From DALYJJ01 sp031969915 (GTDB lineage Bacteria > Acidobacteriota > Terriglobia > Bryobacterales > Bryobacteraceae): a stretch of 64,000 nt of DNA. The notes beneath the pieces were generated by a model that searched no databases, was not told the DNA's origin, and saw only the letters and a program-made list of their open reading frames with translations. The stretch spans positions 1 through 64,000 of the forward strand of contig DALYJJ010000012.1 in NCBI GenBank assembly GCA_031969915.1, written 5' to 3'. Positions 1-8,759 of the stretch are shown one piece after another (within the stretch, counting starts at the first letter, position 1; each line of letters starts with the position of its first letter). Both the position numbers and the translations under genes were made by a program.

Positions 1-1364
1 TGAGAACGTATCGCGGCGAGGAATTGCAGCATTCTCGGCCACCACTGCGACTGCGCATTAGCTGTTGCTTCCGGAGTGCCGCCGATCTCGTCTGCGATAC
101 GACCACGTAGGCCGCGTGTCGGCAGGTATGCGGAAGGTATCCAATGACCGGCCCCTTGGTACGAGACGTAGTCGTCCGAGTACGGATGGTGGTTTCGGCG
201 AAGCCTGTCCATGGCGCGCGTGGACATCAACGCAGAAGGCCACTTCCTATCGTCAGTGCCGGAAGCGAGCAGCACTGGGCCACGGATTCGCTCAACCGCG
301 ATTTGCGCGTCATCCACGCGACTGCGGCTCAAGCTATCGACGAACATTGGCTCCAACGAGAACGGAGACCCGCTGATACGGCTCCACGCATAGCGAGCCA
401 CCAAACCAGGGCCAACGTGAAATGGAACGTAGGGCAGGGGCTTATCGGCGTGCGTCCAAGCAGGTCCGCCTGGAAGCATCTTAGCCGTCGTACCTTCCCA
501 ACGGACGTGGCTGGGTGAAACTCCGACTACACCGTCTATCTCCGGGTACATCGAGCCCACCATCAAGGCTGCTTCAGCGCCCCGGGAAGCACCAACGAGA
601 GTAACACCCGCACCCTCAAGATCAGGCAACGCCAGCATGGCACGGATCGCGCGTCCGAAGTACTCCATCGGAATGCGCTGCAGAGCCGGCGGCAGTTCAG
701 CCGCGCCGAAGTAGGCAAGTGCCAGAACTACAAATCCGCGCGATGCCAACATAGGCCCCTCTGGTGTTGGAAATCCACCCTCCGAACCGCCGAGGAGAAT
801 CAACCCGCGATGTTTGCGATCATCGCCGGGCTTGTATAGGATGCCGACTATGCCGTTGTTCTTGAAAGTCTCGGCGCGAACGCCCGTGCGTGCGAAATGA
901 CGGACGAGTTGAGCGGTTCCGAGCACGCGAGAATCGGCGACAGCTTCGATCTCGGTAACAAGTGGTTTGAGGAAGTCAATCATTGAGAAGAAAGCAACGG
1001 CGGGCCGCTTGGACCGGTCAGGCTCCATGGACCAGAGAAGTCCCATTGCGTCCACCCCTCGGTAGGCGCCGGACACGGGTGCTTGTGCGGAAACGTCGAT
1101 CGACCCATCCTGTCGACTACGAAACATCGCGGAACTGGACCACCAGCAGTCGCGCTGGTCCTTCGATCGCGCGCGGACCATGACCTCGCGACCAGGATGC
1201 AACCCCGCCACCTTGATCGTGACGCGCTCATCCATGAGCGCAGGATTGGGAGAGATGACGAAGCTAACTTGCGGCTCGTCGCCTGCCCAAAGGAGATTGC
1301 CGTTGGCCCAAGACAGCAAGTAGATACACATCGCCAACGGGCCAACGCCAGTTCGGTTCTGCAT
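1..1364 (-). CDS. BAAT / acyl-CoA thioesterase-like alpha/beta hydrolase (3' end beyond window)
   Basis: I translated this frame directly; it is open from the ATG at 1364 to the left edge (about 454 codons), so the C-terminus is missing. The N-terminus is hydrophobic and could be a signal peptide. A BAAT N-terminal-like domain follows (SPNPALMDERVTI region), then an alpha/beta-hydrolase domain. That domain has the motif LLGGSEGG, the nucleophile elbow GASRGAEAAL, the acid loop SGTDDRKWPS and the histidine region GAGHWIP, which together give a complete Ser/Asp/His triad. The family includes acyl-CoA thioesterases and bile-acid-CoA:amino-acid acyltransferases. Bacterial members are often exported and their substrates are mostly unknown. 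No upstream partner is visible. The family call is firm; the substrate is unknown. Confidence 0.8.
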   Translation of the reverse strand, partial: MQNRTGVGPLAMCIYLLSWANGNLLWAGDEPQVSFVISPNPALMDERVTIKVAGLHPGREVMVRARSKDQRDCWWSSSAMFRSRQDGSIDVSAQAPVSGAYRGVDAMGLLWSMEPDRSKRPAVAFFSMIDFLKPLVTEIEAVADSRVLGTAQLVRHFARTGVRAETFKNNGIVGILYKPGDDRKHRGLILLGGSEGGFPTPEGPMLASRGFVVLALAYFGAAELPPALQRIPMEYFGRAIRAMLALPDLEGAGVTLVGASRGAEAALMVGSMYPEIDGVVGVSPSHVRWEGTTAKMLPGGPAWTHADKPLPYVPFHVGPGLVARYAWSRISGSPFSLEPMFVDSLSRSRVDDAQIAVERIRGPVLLASGTDDRKWPSALMSTRAMDRLRRNHHPYSDDYVSYQGAGHWIPSAYLPTRGLRGRIADEIGGTPEATANAQSQWWPRMLQFLAAIRS

Positions 1365-1462
1365 CCGATCAATGGTACGCAAACGATGCCCGTTACGTTC
1401 AAGCAGTTCCCGCCGCCAAAAACAGGGTCTGCGCGTTGATGAGTGCCTTCGAGCCGGGTCGC

Positions 1463-1837
1463 TCAACTGTTCCCTGGCAATAACGCAGCAGTTTCCACCG
1501 GGGGTCGTGCCGTCGCGAGCACCTTCTCCACGGCTGCGGCGTACGCGTTCCAGGTCTGCTCTTCGTTGCGAAAGCGCTGCCGTCCTCTTGCCGTGAGGCG
1601 GTAGTACTTGGCGCGGCGATTATTGCTCGATCGCCCCCACTCCGATTCGATCCAGCCTTTCTCTTCCATGCGGTAGAGCGCGGGATAGAGGGCTCCTTCC
1701 TCGACCAGCAGGGCGCCGCCGGTCGATTGTTTGATCGTCGAGGCGATGGAATATCCGTGGAGCGGACCCCAGGTCAATGTCTTCAGGATCAGAAGATCGA
1801 GTGTGCCGCGAATCAGGTCGAGTGAAGCTCTTGCCAC
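1463..1837 (-). CDS. PadR-family transcriptional regulator (acidobacterial ADOP-linked type)
   Basis: This is a 124-residue winged-helix protein. The start is set at GTG 1837, which gives the usual PadR N-terminus (ARASLDLIRGTLDLLILK), rather than at an upstream ATG inside the permease gene. Typical PadR motifs are LHGYSIASTI, EGALYPALYRMEEKGWI and YRLTARGRQRF. It begins 4 bases after the permease stop codon, so the two are probably cotranscribed. In Acidobacteria, PadR genes of this type accompany duplicated orphan permeases and probably repress them in response to a ligand. Here the regulator is downstream of the permease. Confidence 0.88.
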   Translation of the reverse strand: MARASLDLIRGTLDLLILKTLTWGPLHGYSIASTIKQSTGGALLVEEGALYPALYRMEEKGWIESEWGRSSNNRRAKYYRLTARGRQRFRNEEQTWNAYAAAVEKVLATARPPVETAALLPGNS

Positions 1838-1841
1838 GTTC

Positions 1842-4517
1842 TTATTCCAAGCGTAATGCCCGGACGGGGTCGAGCCGGGCGGCCCGGCTCGCCGGACCGA
1901 TGGTCGCAACGATGCCGACTCCCGCCAGGATCAGCACGGCGACTCCCAGGCTGACGCCATCGATGGGGGACAAACCGAACACCATGCCGGAGGTCGCCTT
2001 CATCACCGCCAGTGCTCCGGGCACGCCGACGATAATCCCGAGGATCACCAGGCGCGAGCTCTCCTTCAGTACCAGCCGCACGATGAGTCCCGATGTCGAT
2101 CCAACCGCCATGCGAATGCCGATCTCGCGCGTGCGCCGCGCCACCGAATATGCCATCAGCCCGTAGATCCCGGCAGTGATCAGCGAGAGGGCCAGCAGTC
2201 CGAAGATGCCCGTAGCCAGCATGCGAACCCGATCCTGCCGGTAGCTGGCCCCGATGTCGTCGGCGAGCGCGCTGGCGGAATGCACGATGATCGCGAGACG
2301 TTCGGAGCGGATGCGTTCTCGCACCATCGCGGCGATATCGCCCGGGGAGAGGCGGCTGCGAACCTGGATGGCCGCCACGGCAGAGCGGCCGCCACCAGGC
2401 GGACCGTGGAACACCGACAGGTAGATCAGATTCGGAGGGGCCTCCTTAACCGTCCCATACTTGACGTCCTCGGCGACGCCGATCACTTCCGCTTCGTAGC
2501 GATCGGTCAGGCGGACTCTGTTGCCGATGGGGTTCCGGCTGGAAAACAGCCGCCGCGCCAAGCTCTCGCCTAGAACCGCGACTCTCGGTGCGCGTTCGTT
2601 GTCGCGCTCGGTGAACCCGCGTCCGACAAGCAAACGGGTCCGGAGGGCCGCGAAATAGCCGGGGCCAACAAGCAATACGCAAGACCTCTCCGCCCGTTCA
2701 GCCGGCGCGTCCGGCAGCCGCACGGGGTACGAAATGGAGCCGCCGCTGAAGGCTGCAAGGTCGGCCACCGTTGCCGCCTCGATCCCGGGCACGCCACGCA
2801 GAGACCCGGCCAGTTGCAGCGCCGGGCGGATCGGTCCTATGAGCGATTCGGGATCCTCGTTAGCGAGCAGGATCACGGAGACACCCTCGGCGGAAAAGCC
2901 CAGCGGCACCGAGCGGAGGTTCTGGTAGCTCCGCAGAAAAACTGCCGCGCCGGCAACCATGACCAGCGAAAGCGCCACCTGCACGACAACCAACGCTTTG
3001 CCGGAGCCGAACCTGATCCCGGTGCGCTCCTGGGTGAGCGGAACAGGCCCGCCGCGCAGCAGTTGGGCCGCCGGGACAAGGCCGCACAGCAATCCGGTCA
3101 GGAGCGAAACGCCAAGGCTGAACGCCACGACCCGCCAGTCCGGGGAAAGATCGATGGGCCGGTCCTGCCACTCGAACGCGACCAGGAGCATCTTCTGCAA
3201 CCAATAGGCGGCCGCAAATCCAGCCGCGGCGCCCATCACCGCAAGCAGGCAGCTTTCGAGCAACGATTGCCGCAGGATCCGGGCCGTGCTGGCACCGAGG
3301 GACAGGCGGATGGCGATTTCCCGGTGCCGCGCGGCGCCCCGGGCAATCAGCAGGCAGGCCACGTTGGCGCAACCCATGAGCAGCAGAACCGTGACGATAG
3401 CCGCCAGCAGGTTGAGCGAACGTCCGGCTTCCCCTGGCGCCCCCGAATATCCACTCGAACCATCCTCGCACCGGATGCGGGAGTTCAAGAACTGCTCCCG
3501 GCGGCGTTGCCCGATGGGATTGCTTGGCTCCCAATTGGCCAGGAACTGGGTCCAAAGCACTTGGAGATTGCTTTGCGCCTCGTCGAGCGTCACGCCGGAT
3601 CTCAGCCTTCCGACGGGATTCACCTGAGTGGCAGAGCCATAGGTCTCCCCGAATCCGTACAGGTCCCGCAGAGTCCCCAGGGGAACGTACACATCCGGGT
3701 CTCTGCCCTTCGACAGACCATAGAACTCTCGGGGCAGCACGCCCACGACGGTGAAGGGGACGCTCCCAAGGTAGATCGTTCCACCCACAGCGTCGGTCGT
3801 CCGGTTGTAGCGGCGGGTCCAGAAGCGGTAGCTGATGACCGCCACATGCGCGGCGTGCGCGCGGCCATCGTCGGATGACGCCAAGGTGCGGCCGGCAACG
3901 GCGGCGATGCCCAGGGTGTCAAAGAAGTTCCCGGAGACCGCCAGCCCGTCGGCGGGGTCCTCAATCCTTTCCCTCCCCCGGCCTTCGGAAACGCGCACAG
4001 TCCCGGCGGCAGCCAACCCGGACAGCGTCTGGTTCCCGTCGCGCATGTAGAGATAAGCGTCGTACGTGGGAGCAGTGGCCGTAGTCGACACGAACACCAG
4101 TTGCGACGGATCGCGCAACGGCAGGGGGCGGTAGATCATCCGGTCCAGCAAGGTGAACACGGCCGTTGTTGCGCCGAAGCCGGCCGCGAAGATGAGGAGT
4201 GCGACAGCGGTGGAAGCCCGGTTCTTGCGCAGCACCCGGAACGAGTACCGCACGTCGCGCCACCAGCCACCAAGATACTCGGCCAGCGAGGCGCGATTCT
4301 GACGATGCTTGCTGATCCGGTAACACTCCTTTCGGACCGGCTGTAGGGGGCCGAATTGCCGTTCCGCTTCGCGCCGGGCTTCGTCCGGCCGCATGCCGGC
4401 AGCGATCAGCTCCTCTTTTTTCGTCTCCAGGTGGAAGGAGAGCTCGTCGCTGATGTCGGCCTCGGTATCCGGTCCAAAGAACCGGAGATATCGGCGCCAA
4501 AGTGGCTCACGGCTCAT
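1842..4517 (-). CDS. MacB/FtsX-like duplicated orphan ABC permease (ADOP family)
   Basis: An 891-residue membrane protein. Residues 1-90 form the N-terminal permease prefix (ELSFHLETKKEELIAAGMRP). A transmembrane helix at about 105-125 is followed by a MacB-type periplasmic core domain, then a first FtsX domain at about 370-490 (CANVACLLIARGAARHREI). A second core domain and second FtsX domain end in DPVRALRLE. There is no ATPase domain or ATPase neighbour, as in the acidobacterial duplicated orphan permease family. The family probably works in mechanotransmission or export at the cell envelope, but the substrate is unknown. It lies in one operon with the PadR gene just downstream. Confidence 0.9.
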   Translation of the reverse strand: MSREPLWRRYLRFFGPDTEADISDELSFHLETKKEELIAAGMRPDEARREAERQFGPLQPVRKECYRISKHRQNRASLAEYLGGWWRDVRYSFRVLRKNRASTAVALLIFAAGFGATTAVFTLLDRMIYRPLPLRDPSQLVFVSTTATAPTYDAYLYMRDGNQTLSGLAAAGTVRVSEGRGRERIEDPADGLAVSGNFFDTLGIAAVAGRTLASSDDGRAHAAHVAVISYRFWTRRYNRTTDAVGGTIYLGSVPFTVVGVLPREFYGLSKGRDPDVYVPLGTLRDLYGFGETYGSATQVNPVGRLRSGVTLDEAQSNLQVLWTQFLANWEPSNPIGQRRREQFLNSRIRCEDGSSGYSGAPGEAGRSLNLLAAIVTVLLLMGCANVACLLIARGAARHREIAIRLSLGASTARILRQSLLESCLLAVMGAAAGFAAAYWLQKMLLVAFEWQDRPIDLSPDWRVVAFSLGVSLLTGLLCGLVPAAQLLRGGPVPLTQERTGIRFGSGKALVVVQVALSLVMVAGAAVFLRSYQNLRSVPLGFSAEGVSVILLANEDPESLIGPIRPALQLAGSLRGVPGIEAATVADLAAFSGGSISYPVRLPDAPAERAERSCVLLVGPGYFAALRTRLLVGRGFTERDNERAPRVAVLGESLARRLFSSRNPIGNRVRLTDRYEAEVIGVAEDVKYGTVKEAPPNLIYLSVFHGPPGGGRSAVAAIQVRSRLSPGDIAAMVRERIRSERLAIIVHSASALADDIGASYRQDRVRMLATGIFGLLALSLITAGIYGLMAYSVARRTREIGIRMAVGSTSGLIVRLVLKESSRLVILGIIVGVPGALAVMKATSGMVFGLSPIDGVSLGVAVLILAGVGIVATIGPASRAARLDPVRALRLE

Positions 4518-4557
4518 GGCGGACAGTGTGCCACATCTCCCCTAAGGTTTCAAGGGG

Positions 4558-4573
4558 ACTTGATGCGTCAAGT
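4558..4573. promoter_or_regulatory. inverted repeat ACTTGA-TGCG-TCAAGT between divergent genes
   Basis: A perfect 6-bp inverted repeat with a 4-bp spacer lies in the 101-bp space between the permease start (minus) and the HicB-like antitoxin start (plus). Read on the minus strand it contains TTGACG, which could serve as a -35 box. It may be an operator for PadR or for the antitoxin. This is inference from symmetry and position only. Confidence 0.35.
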
Positions 4574-4618
4574 GATTTTCGTTTCTGGTCGCCGGACCCG
4601 TTCGGGTATTCTTGACTC

Positions 4619-4834
4619 ATGGAGCTAATCTTCGAGATTCGCGATGCGGAGGAAGGTGGCTTCTACGCTCGTGCACTGGGCCGCGGGATACTCACTGAAG
4701 CTGATAGCTGGGATGAACTACGTGCCAACGTGATCGAGGCAGTTTCGCTTCATTTCGAAAACGCCACGGACCGTCCGCGGCTTGTGCAGATGCACTACGT
4801 CAAGGACGAGTTGATCCCGCTGGAAGCTGCATGA
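4619..4834 (+). CDS. HicB-like antitoxin (partner toxin destroyed)
   Basis: A 71-residue protein with the partial RNase-H-like fold typical of HicB-type antitoxins: MELIFEIRDAEEGGFYARAL, then SWDELRANVIEAVSLHF, then a conserved tail ending VKDELIPLEAA. Such proteins normally neutralise a HicA mRNA interferase encoded immediately downstream. The downstream ATG overlaps the antitoxin stop (ATGA at 4831), but the toxin frame breaks off after a few codons. The antitoxin itself looks complete, so it is an orphan. Confidence 0.75.
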   Translation: MELIFEIRDAEEGGFYARALGRGILTEADSWDELRANVIEAVSLHFENATDRPRLVQMHYVKDELIPLEAA

Positions 4835-4863
4835 AGTTACCGCGTGGGCGGTGCCGAGTCTAG
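4831..4863 (+). pseudogene. HicA toxin remnant (first few codons only)
   Basis: The ATG at 4831 overlaps the antitoxin stop. The frame starts MKLPR, the usual HicA N-terminus, but then reads GRCRV and stops at 4861-4863. Nothing HicA-like continues downstream. About 30 bases later repeat R1 begins. It is best read as a HicA gene deleted almost entirely. Confidence 0.5.
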
Positions 4864-4893
4864 AAACCGCCGCATCCCTTATTCGGAAAAGAA

Positions 4894-4978
4894 GATCCAG
4901 ACCAAGGACGAGGCTCTGGTAATCCGGGACGCGTCACCGATCCAGGCGGAGCCCGGGGGTTGGTCGCTTCTTCGCCGT
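4894..4978. repeat. R1 dispersed repeat, copy C (about 85 bp, diverged)
   Basis: This segment matches 10588-10671 with scattered mismatches, and its middle part also matches 12169-12237. The common core contains TTCTGGTAATCCGGGACGCG or a close variant. This copy lies between the HicA remnant and the OmpA-fusion gene. No terminal inverted repeats or target duplications are visible. R1 could be a fragment of an unrecognised gene or a small mobile or recombination element. Confidence 0.7.
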
Positions 4979-5047
4979 CAAGCGGGAACCACGCTGCCCG
5001 TCGTCACCGGCCTAAAGAAATACACTCTTGAGAGGCAAGAACACAGG

Positions 5048-6382
5048 ATGAACCAGTCGACATTAGGAAGCAGAAAGACTGCTGGAACATTGCTAGTCTC
5101 CATGCTTGCGGCTTTGCAGCCAGTTGCTGGCCAGATGCCTGGGGTAACGCCACTTCCGGCCGTTGACTACGTGGTGCGCGCCTTTGAGCGGTTTCCCATC
5201 GTAGCGATTGCCGAGGCGCACGGAGCGACGGAAACGCAGGAGTTCATCGCGCGCGTCATCGAACATCCGCGCTTCGCCGGCGAAGTTCGAGATGTAGTCG
5301 TTGAGTTTGGGAATGCCAGGTACCAAGCGCTGTTGGACCAATACGTCCTCGGCGGGCGCAATGTGGCAAGAGAGGAACTCCGCCACGTTTGGGAGGATAC
5401 AACCCAAATCAGCGGAGTCTGGTCTTCGCCTATCTACGAAGGCTTCTTCGCCTTCGTGAGGACCTTCAACCAGAAGGTGCCTGAATCGAAAAAGATCCGG
5501 GTACTTCTCGGTGACCCACCGATCGACTGGAAGACGGTCGTCAGCCCTGCAGACGAGGATATGAACGACTGGCGCGATGCGCATTTCGCCTCGGTGGTGC
5601 AGCGCGAAGTCATTGAGAAAAACCGCAAGGCGCTATTGTTCATTGGCGGGGCGCACCTCAGCCGCAAGGTCATGCTACCGAACAGCCTCATCCATCTACT
5701 GGATGCACGGCTGCCGGGAAAAACGCTTGTCATCCAGCCGGTGAACCTGGAGAGCATGAAACCGGAAGTGGCGGCTCGTTTGCGAGAGTTCCCCACTCCT
5801 TCTGTGCTGCAAATTCGTGGCACCTGGTTGGGAAGCGTCGACTGCCGGGACGTTGGCTTCTTCCTCTCGCGAGGCCGCCTCGAAGAGGACTCCGATGTGC
5901 TGCTCTACTTGAGCGAGAAGCCATTTAAGACAGTTACCGCGCGCCTGGATCCAGACTCCGGGTATGCCCGCGAACTGCAGCGCAGGCAGGCCCTTGCCCA
6001 AGCCACACTTCCGTTTCGCGGAGGGAAGATCCGCTTCGACGAGGGCTCTGAGCGCCCCACCGCCGCGTCGGAAGCGCCGCTACGGGAGGTGGTTGCCGAG
6101 CTCAATCGCGACCTTCGCCTGGCGGTGCTTGTGAAAGCCTATGCGGACGAGACGGAAACCGACGCGCCACGGCTTTCGAGCCGTCGAGCTGAGTATCTTC
6201 GGGAGTATTTGACTCAGCGCGGTATCGACCCGAAACGTTTGACCACTCTTGGGTGTGGGGCTTCCAGGCCAGCCTGGACCAGCGACACCGAGGAACATAG
6301 AGCCGCCAACCGGCGCGCGGAACTGGTGAGGCGCAGCAGAGTGGCAGGCTGCCAACCTCCCCATCGTTTCGACCGACTGTGA
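5048..6382 (+). CDS. secreted ChaN/erythromycin-esterase-like domain fused to OmpA C-terminal domain
   Basis: The ATG at 5048 is chosen because it opens a clear signal peptide (TAGTLLVSMLAALQPVAG); longer in-frame starts would translate repeat R1. The product has 444 residues. Residues 45-290 contain VAIAEAHGATETQEF and a late LLFIGGAHLSRK. These fit the ChaN/EreA-like fold, which uses conserved Glu and His residues. Residues 320-435 are an OmpA-like peptidoglycan-binding domain (IRFDEGSERP, then LSSRRAEYLREYL, then NRRAELVRR). The protein is probably periplasmic and anchored to peptidoglycan. I infer a hydrolase or haem/ligand-binding role; the substrate is unknown. It sits alone inside the TA island. 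Confidence 0.65.
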   Translation: MNQSTLGSRKTAGTLLVSMLAALQPVAGQMPGVTPLPAVDYVVRAFERFPIVAIAEAHGATETQEFIARVIEHPRFAGEVRDVVVEFGNARYQALLDQYVLGGRNVAREELRHVWEDTTQISGVWSSPIYEGFFAFVRTFNQKVPESKKIRVLLGDPPIDWKTVVSPADEDMNDWRDAHFASVVQREVIEKNRKALLFIGGAHLSRKVMLPNSLIHLLDARLPGKTLVIQPVNLESMKPEVAARLREFPTPSVLQIRGTWLGSVDCRDVGFFLSRGRLEEDSDVLLYLSEKPFKTVTARLDPDSGYARELQRRQALAQATLPFRGGKIRFDEGSERPTAASEAPLREVVAELNRDLRLAVLVKAYADETETDAPRLSSRRAEYLREYLTQRGIDPKRLTTLGCGASRPAWTSDTEEHRAANRRAELVRRSRVAGCQPPHRFDRL

Positions 6383-6440
6383 TCGGGACCAGGGGCCACT
6401 TGGCATTTGGCAAAGGGTACAAGGGAACTGGTGCGGTTCC

Positions 6441-6575
6441 CTGAGAGGTGATGGGCGCTGCCACGAAATCGTTGTCCCCAGGATCGAGGAGAACCGAAGT
6501 GGGGCGCACTTTGGAGCCGGACCCCTGATGAAACAGCATCCGGATCGGGACTACTTCACCGAGCCGCAGTGTCAT
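6441..6575 (-). pseudogene. PemK/MazF-type toxin, C-terminally truncated
   Basis: Starting at ATG 6575, 45 residues read as a normal PemK/MazF N-terminus: LRLGEVV, then GSGSKVRPTSVLL, then a core ending PITSQ. After that the homology stops and the frame runs antisense into the end of the OmpA-fusion gene. MazF-family toxins are usually about 100-120 residues, so more than half is missing. The start overlaps the antitoxin stop by about 20 bases, the usual coupled arrangement. Confidence 0.65.
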
Positions 6576-6786
6576 CGATCAACTGTTCGTAAACGGCATC
6601 TTCGGGACCATACGCCGCTTCAAACCTCTGCCGCCCGGCGGATCGCCATGCGGCATCCGGTTCGGACGGCTCCCACATGACGACGACTCGAAGCTGTTCC
6701 CCGGCCGGGATTTCCGCCGCGACGGCAGCCGGAAGCGCTATCTGACCTCCCGGTGTGACCGTGCTCTCGAACTCAACAGCCTTCAT
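6556..6786 (-). CDS. antitoxin of broken PemK/MazF module
   Basis: A 76-residue protein. The N-terminal part (VEFESTVTPGGQIALPAAVA) resembles a SpoVT/AbrB-type swapped hairpin that would bind DNA. The C-terminal tail (AAYGPEDAVYEQLIDDTAAR) would bind the toxin. The ribosome-binding site AGGAG lies 6 bases before the ATG. It overlaps the truncated toxin at 6575. Family assignment rests on motif resemblance and on the toxin neighbour. Confidence 0.7.
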   Translation of the reverse strand: MKAVEFESTVTPGGQIALPAAVAAEIPAGEQLRVVVMWEPSEPDAAWRSAGRQRFEAAYGPEDAVYEQLIDDTAAR

Positions 6787-7007
6787 GGGAAGCTCCTTTA
6801 TTTATCATGCCATCCTCTCCGGACGCCGATCGCCCAGCCCACGAGCAACGGCGCAGTTCACGAATCCATGAGCGCTGTTGTCGCCGAATCACCGAAGTGG
6901 ACGTGTGGAGGGTCACCCGCTTGTAGTCGCCACTGGCTTTCGGCATTCGCCGGCGGCCTCCCTGAACCGCCCCCAGAATCCGCCAGCACGCTAGAATAGC
7001 GATCGAG

Positions 7008-7199
7008 ATGGATCGTATGCCGTCACAACCCGTGGAGGATCCGCCCAACCTGATCAGGACCGACACGTTCTCACTGGATCGTCTGTTGAGCCATATCTAC
7101 CCGGGGACGGAGGAGGAATCCGAAGAGTTCGTCCGCCGCATTTATGAGCAGCGTCGCACTGACCTCTCCTCCGACCGCAACGGCAAGACTGGTTGTTGA
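7008..7199 (+). CDS. putative antitoxin preceding a broken VapC
   Basis: A 63-residue acidic protein (SHIYPGTEEESEEFVRRIYE). It has no firm domain match, but the downstream frame, which overlaps its 3' end from 7144, is a PIN-domain toxin remnant. Small acidic proteins in this position are usually the antitoxins. TAGAAT at about 6994 could be its -10 box. Confidence 0.5.
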   Translation: MDRMPSQPVEDPPNLIRTDTFSLDRLLSHIYPGTEEESEEFVRRIYEQRRTDLSSDRNGKTGC

Positions 7200-7452
7200 C
7201 ACAGACGTCGCCAGCTTCATCTTCATCCTGAATTCGCACCGCGCCACGTGGACATAGTCCGCGGCTCTGAGTTGGTTGTTTCATTCATGACTCTGGCTGA
7301 GATGCGCCAAGGCGCACTGGATGCGAACTGGGGGCCCGGTAAATGCGCGTTGCTGGAGGCCTACTTGGCCGACTTCCCGGCACTTCATTCGGACAGCCTG
7401 CTGTGCTCCACGTGGGCGGCGGTGGCAGAAGGAGTTCGCCGAACCGCTGCGC
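7144..7452 (+). pseudogene. VapC-like PIN toxin, frameshifted and truncated
   Basis: The ATG at 7144 overlaps the antitoxin gene. The frame reads to LVVDTDVASFIF, a typical PIN N-terminus with its first metal-binding Asp, then hits a stop. From about 7228 the homology continues in another frame (PEFAPRHVDIVRGSELVV, then LAEMRQGALDANW, then LLEAYLADFPALHSDSLLC). It ends near 7450, before the region that normally carries the last acidic residues. One frameshift plus loss of the C-terminal third makes the toxin inactive. Confidence 0.75.
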
Positions 7453-7500
7453 CGAGCCGGCGGCTGGAACCGCGACGCGGCCCGCGGTGTCGAACTTCGT

Positions 7501-8697
7501 ATGCGAAAGCTCATCGCCGGGGTCTTGTGGCTGTGCTCCGGGCTTGCGGCAAAGGACGCGCAGCCGCTGTGTGCGGTGCCGGTCGAGGTGCGGGGCGGGG
7601 CGGTATTTGTGCCTGTCCAGGTGAACGGCAAATCGTTCCTGTTTCTGTTCGACAGCGCGGCCGGCTGGCACTGCCTGAACAGGAGGCTTGCCGACGATCT
7701 GCGGCTCACGCTCCGGGAACACCCGGGGGGCGCTGAGGGGGCCGGAGACGGCAGGGCGCGTTCCGCGGAAGTGCTGGGCGCGGAGTTGCGGGTGGGGGAT
7801 CTCCAACTGCCATTCGCGCCGGCGGCGGCGATCGATCTCGACGGCGTGGCCGCACGCCGGGGCGAAGACCTCGACGGGCTGCTGGGGGCGCCGCTGCTGC
7901 GCCGGTACGTGGTGGAGGTCGATCTGGAGGCGGCGATTCTGAAAATCTACGATCCGGCCCTCTGGGCGTACGGGGGCGCGGGCGAGCAGTTGCCGGTTCG
8001 GGTGGATTCGATGGGGACTCCGCATCTGCGCGTCCGGTTCCGCACGCCGGGTGGCGAGGCCATGGAGGGCGAGTTCAAGATCGATTCCGCGGCCAGCTCG
8101 GCCACGCTGATGTTCGCCTGGCCCTTCACGGCGCGGCACGGTTTGCTGGACCGGCTGAGGGCGGCGGGCGTGCCGCTGCTGAGCGACGAAATGGCCGGCG
8201 TTGGCGGAACGTCCCGGATGTGGTACACGCGCTTGGCCGAGGTGCAGTTGGGGCGGACCGCGTTCGAGCGGCCGTGGGCCGGGCTGATCGAGGCCAAGGG
8301 AGGAACGCTCGCCGCAACGGAGATTGCCGGGATCATCGGCGGCGGGCTCATGCACCGTTACAAAGTAATCTACGACTGCCCGCGCGGCCGCATTTTCCTG
8401 GAGCGGGGTAAGCGCATGGGGGATCCGTTCGAGATCGATATGTCAGGGCTGCGCTGGACGTCACCGCGCGAGAACCGGCGTGAGTTCCGTGTGAGGGCTG
8501 TGATCGCCGACTCGGCGGCGGCGCGTGCGGGGCTTCAGGCGGGCGATGTGCTGCTGACGCTTGACGGGCTGCCGGCGGCGGAGATCGATCGCACCGCTCT
8601 GGGGAAGCGGCTGATGTCGCCGGGCAAGGTACGGTTGACGGTGAAGCGAGAGGGACGGGAGTTGGAGTTCGAATTGGCGCTCGCGCGCTTGCTCTAA
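7501..8697 (+). CDS. secreted aspartic-protease-like protein with C-terminal PDZ domain
   Basis: A 398-residue protein with signal peptide (MRKLIAGVLWLCSGLAA). Two retropepsin-like halves are visible: FLFDSAAGWHCLN at about 48-60 and FKIDSAASSATLM at about 195-207. Both have DSA where classical aspartic proteases have D-T/S-G, so catalysis is uncertain. Residues 310-395 form a PDZ domain (AARAGLQAGDVLLTLDGLPA). Such clan-AA/PDZ proteins are common in Acidobacteria and are thought to be periplasmic proteases or binding proteins. The ATG at 7501 is preferred because it gives a signal peptide; longer in-frame starts fall in the VapC remnant. Confidence 0.75.
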   Translation: MRKLIAGVLWLCSGLAAKDAQPLCAVPVEVRGGAVFVPVQVNGKSFLFLFDSAAGWHCLNRRLADDLRLTLREHPGGAEGAGDGRARSAEVLGAELRVGDLQLPFAPAAAIDLDGVAARRGEDLDGLLGAPLLRRYVVEVDLEAAILKIYDPALWAYGGAGEQLPVRVDSMGTPHLRVRFRTPGGEAMEGEFKIDSAASSATLMFAWPFTARHGLLDRLRAAGVPLLSDEMAGVGGTSRMWYTRLAEVQLGRTAFERPWAGLIEAKGGTLAATEIAGIIGGGLMHRYKVIYDCPRGRIFLERGKRMGDPFEIDMSGLRWTSPRENRREFRVRAVIADSAAARAGLQAGDVLLTLDGLPAAEIDRTALGKRLMSPGKVRLTVKREGRELEFELALARLL

Positions 8698-8759
8698 CGC
8701 GCCGTCAGAGTCGAGTCGAAACCTTCCGAAGTGCAATATCGCATGTGATATGATGCTCC

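Noticed and set aside
4844..5047. N-terminal extension of the OmpA-fusion gene starting at 4844
   Set aside because: It would translate repeat R1 and the HicA remnant, while the ATG at 5048 begins a clean signal peptide.
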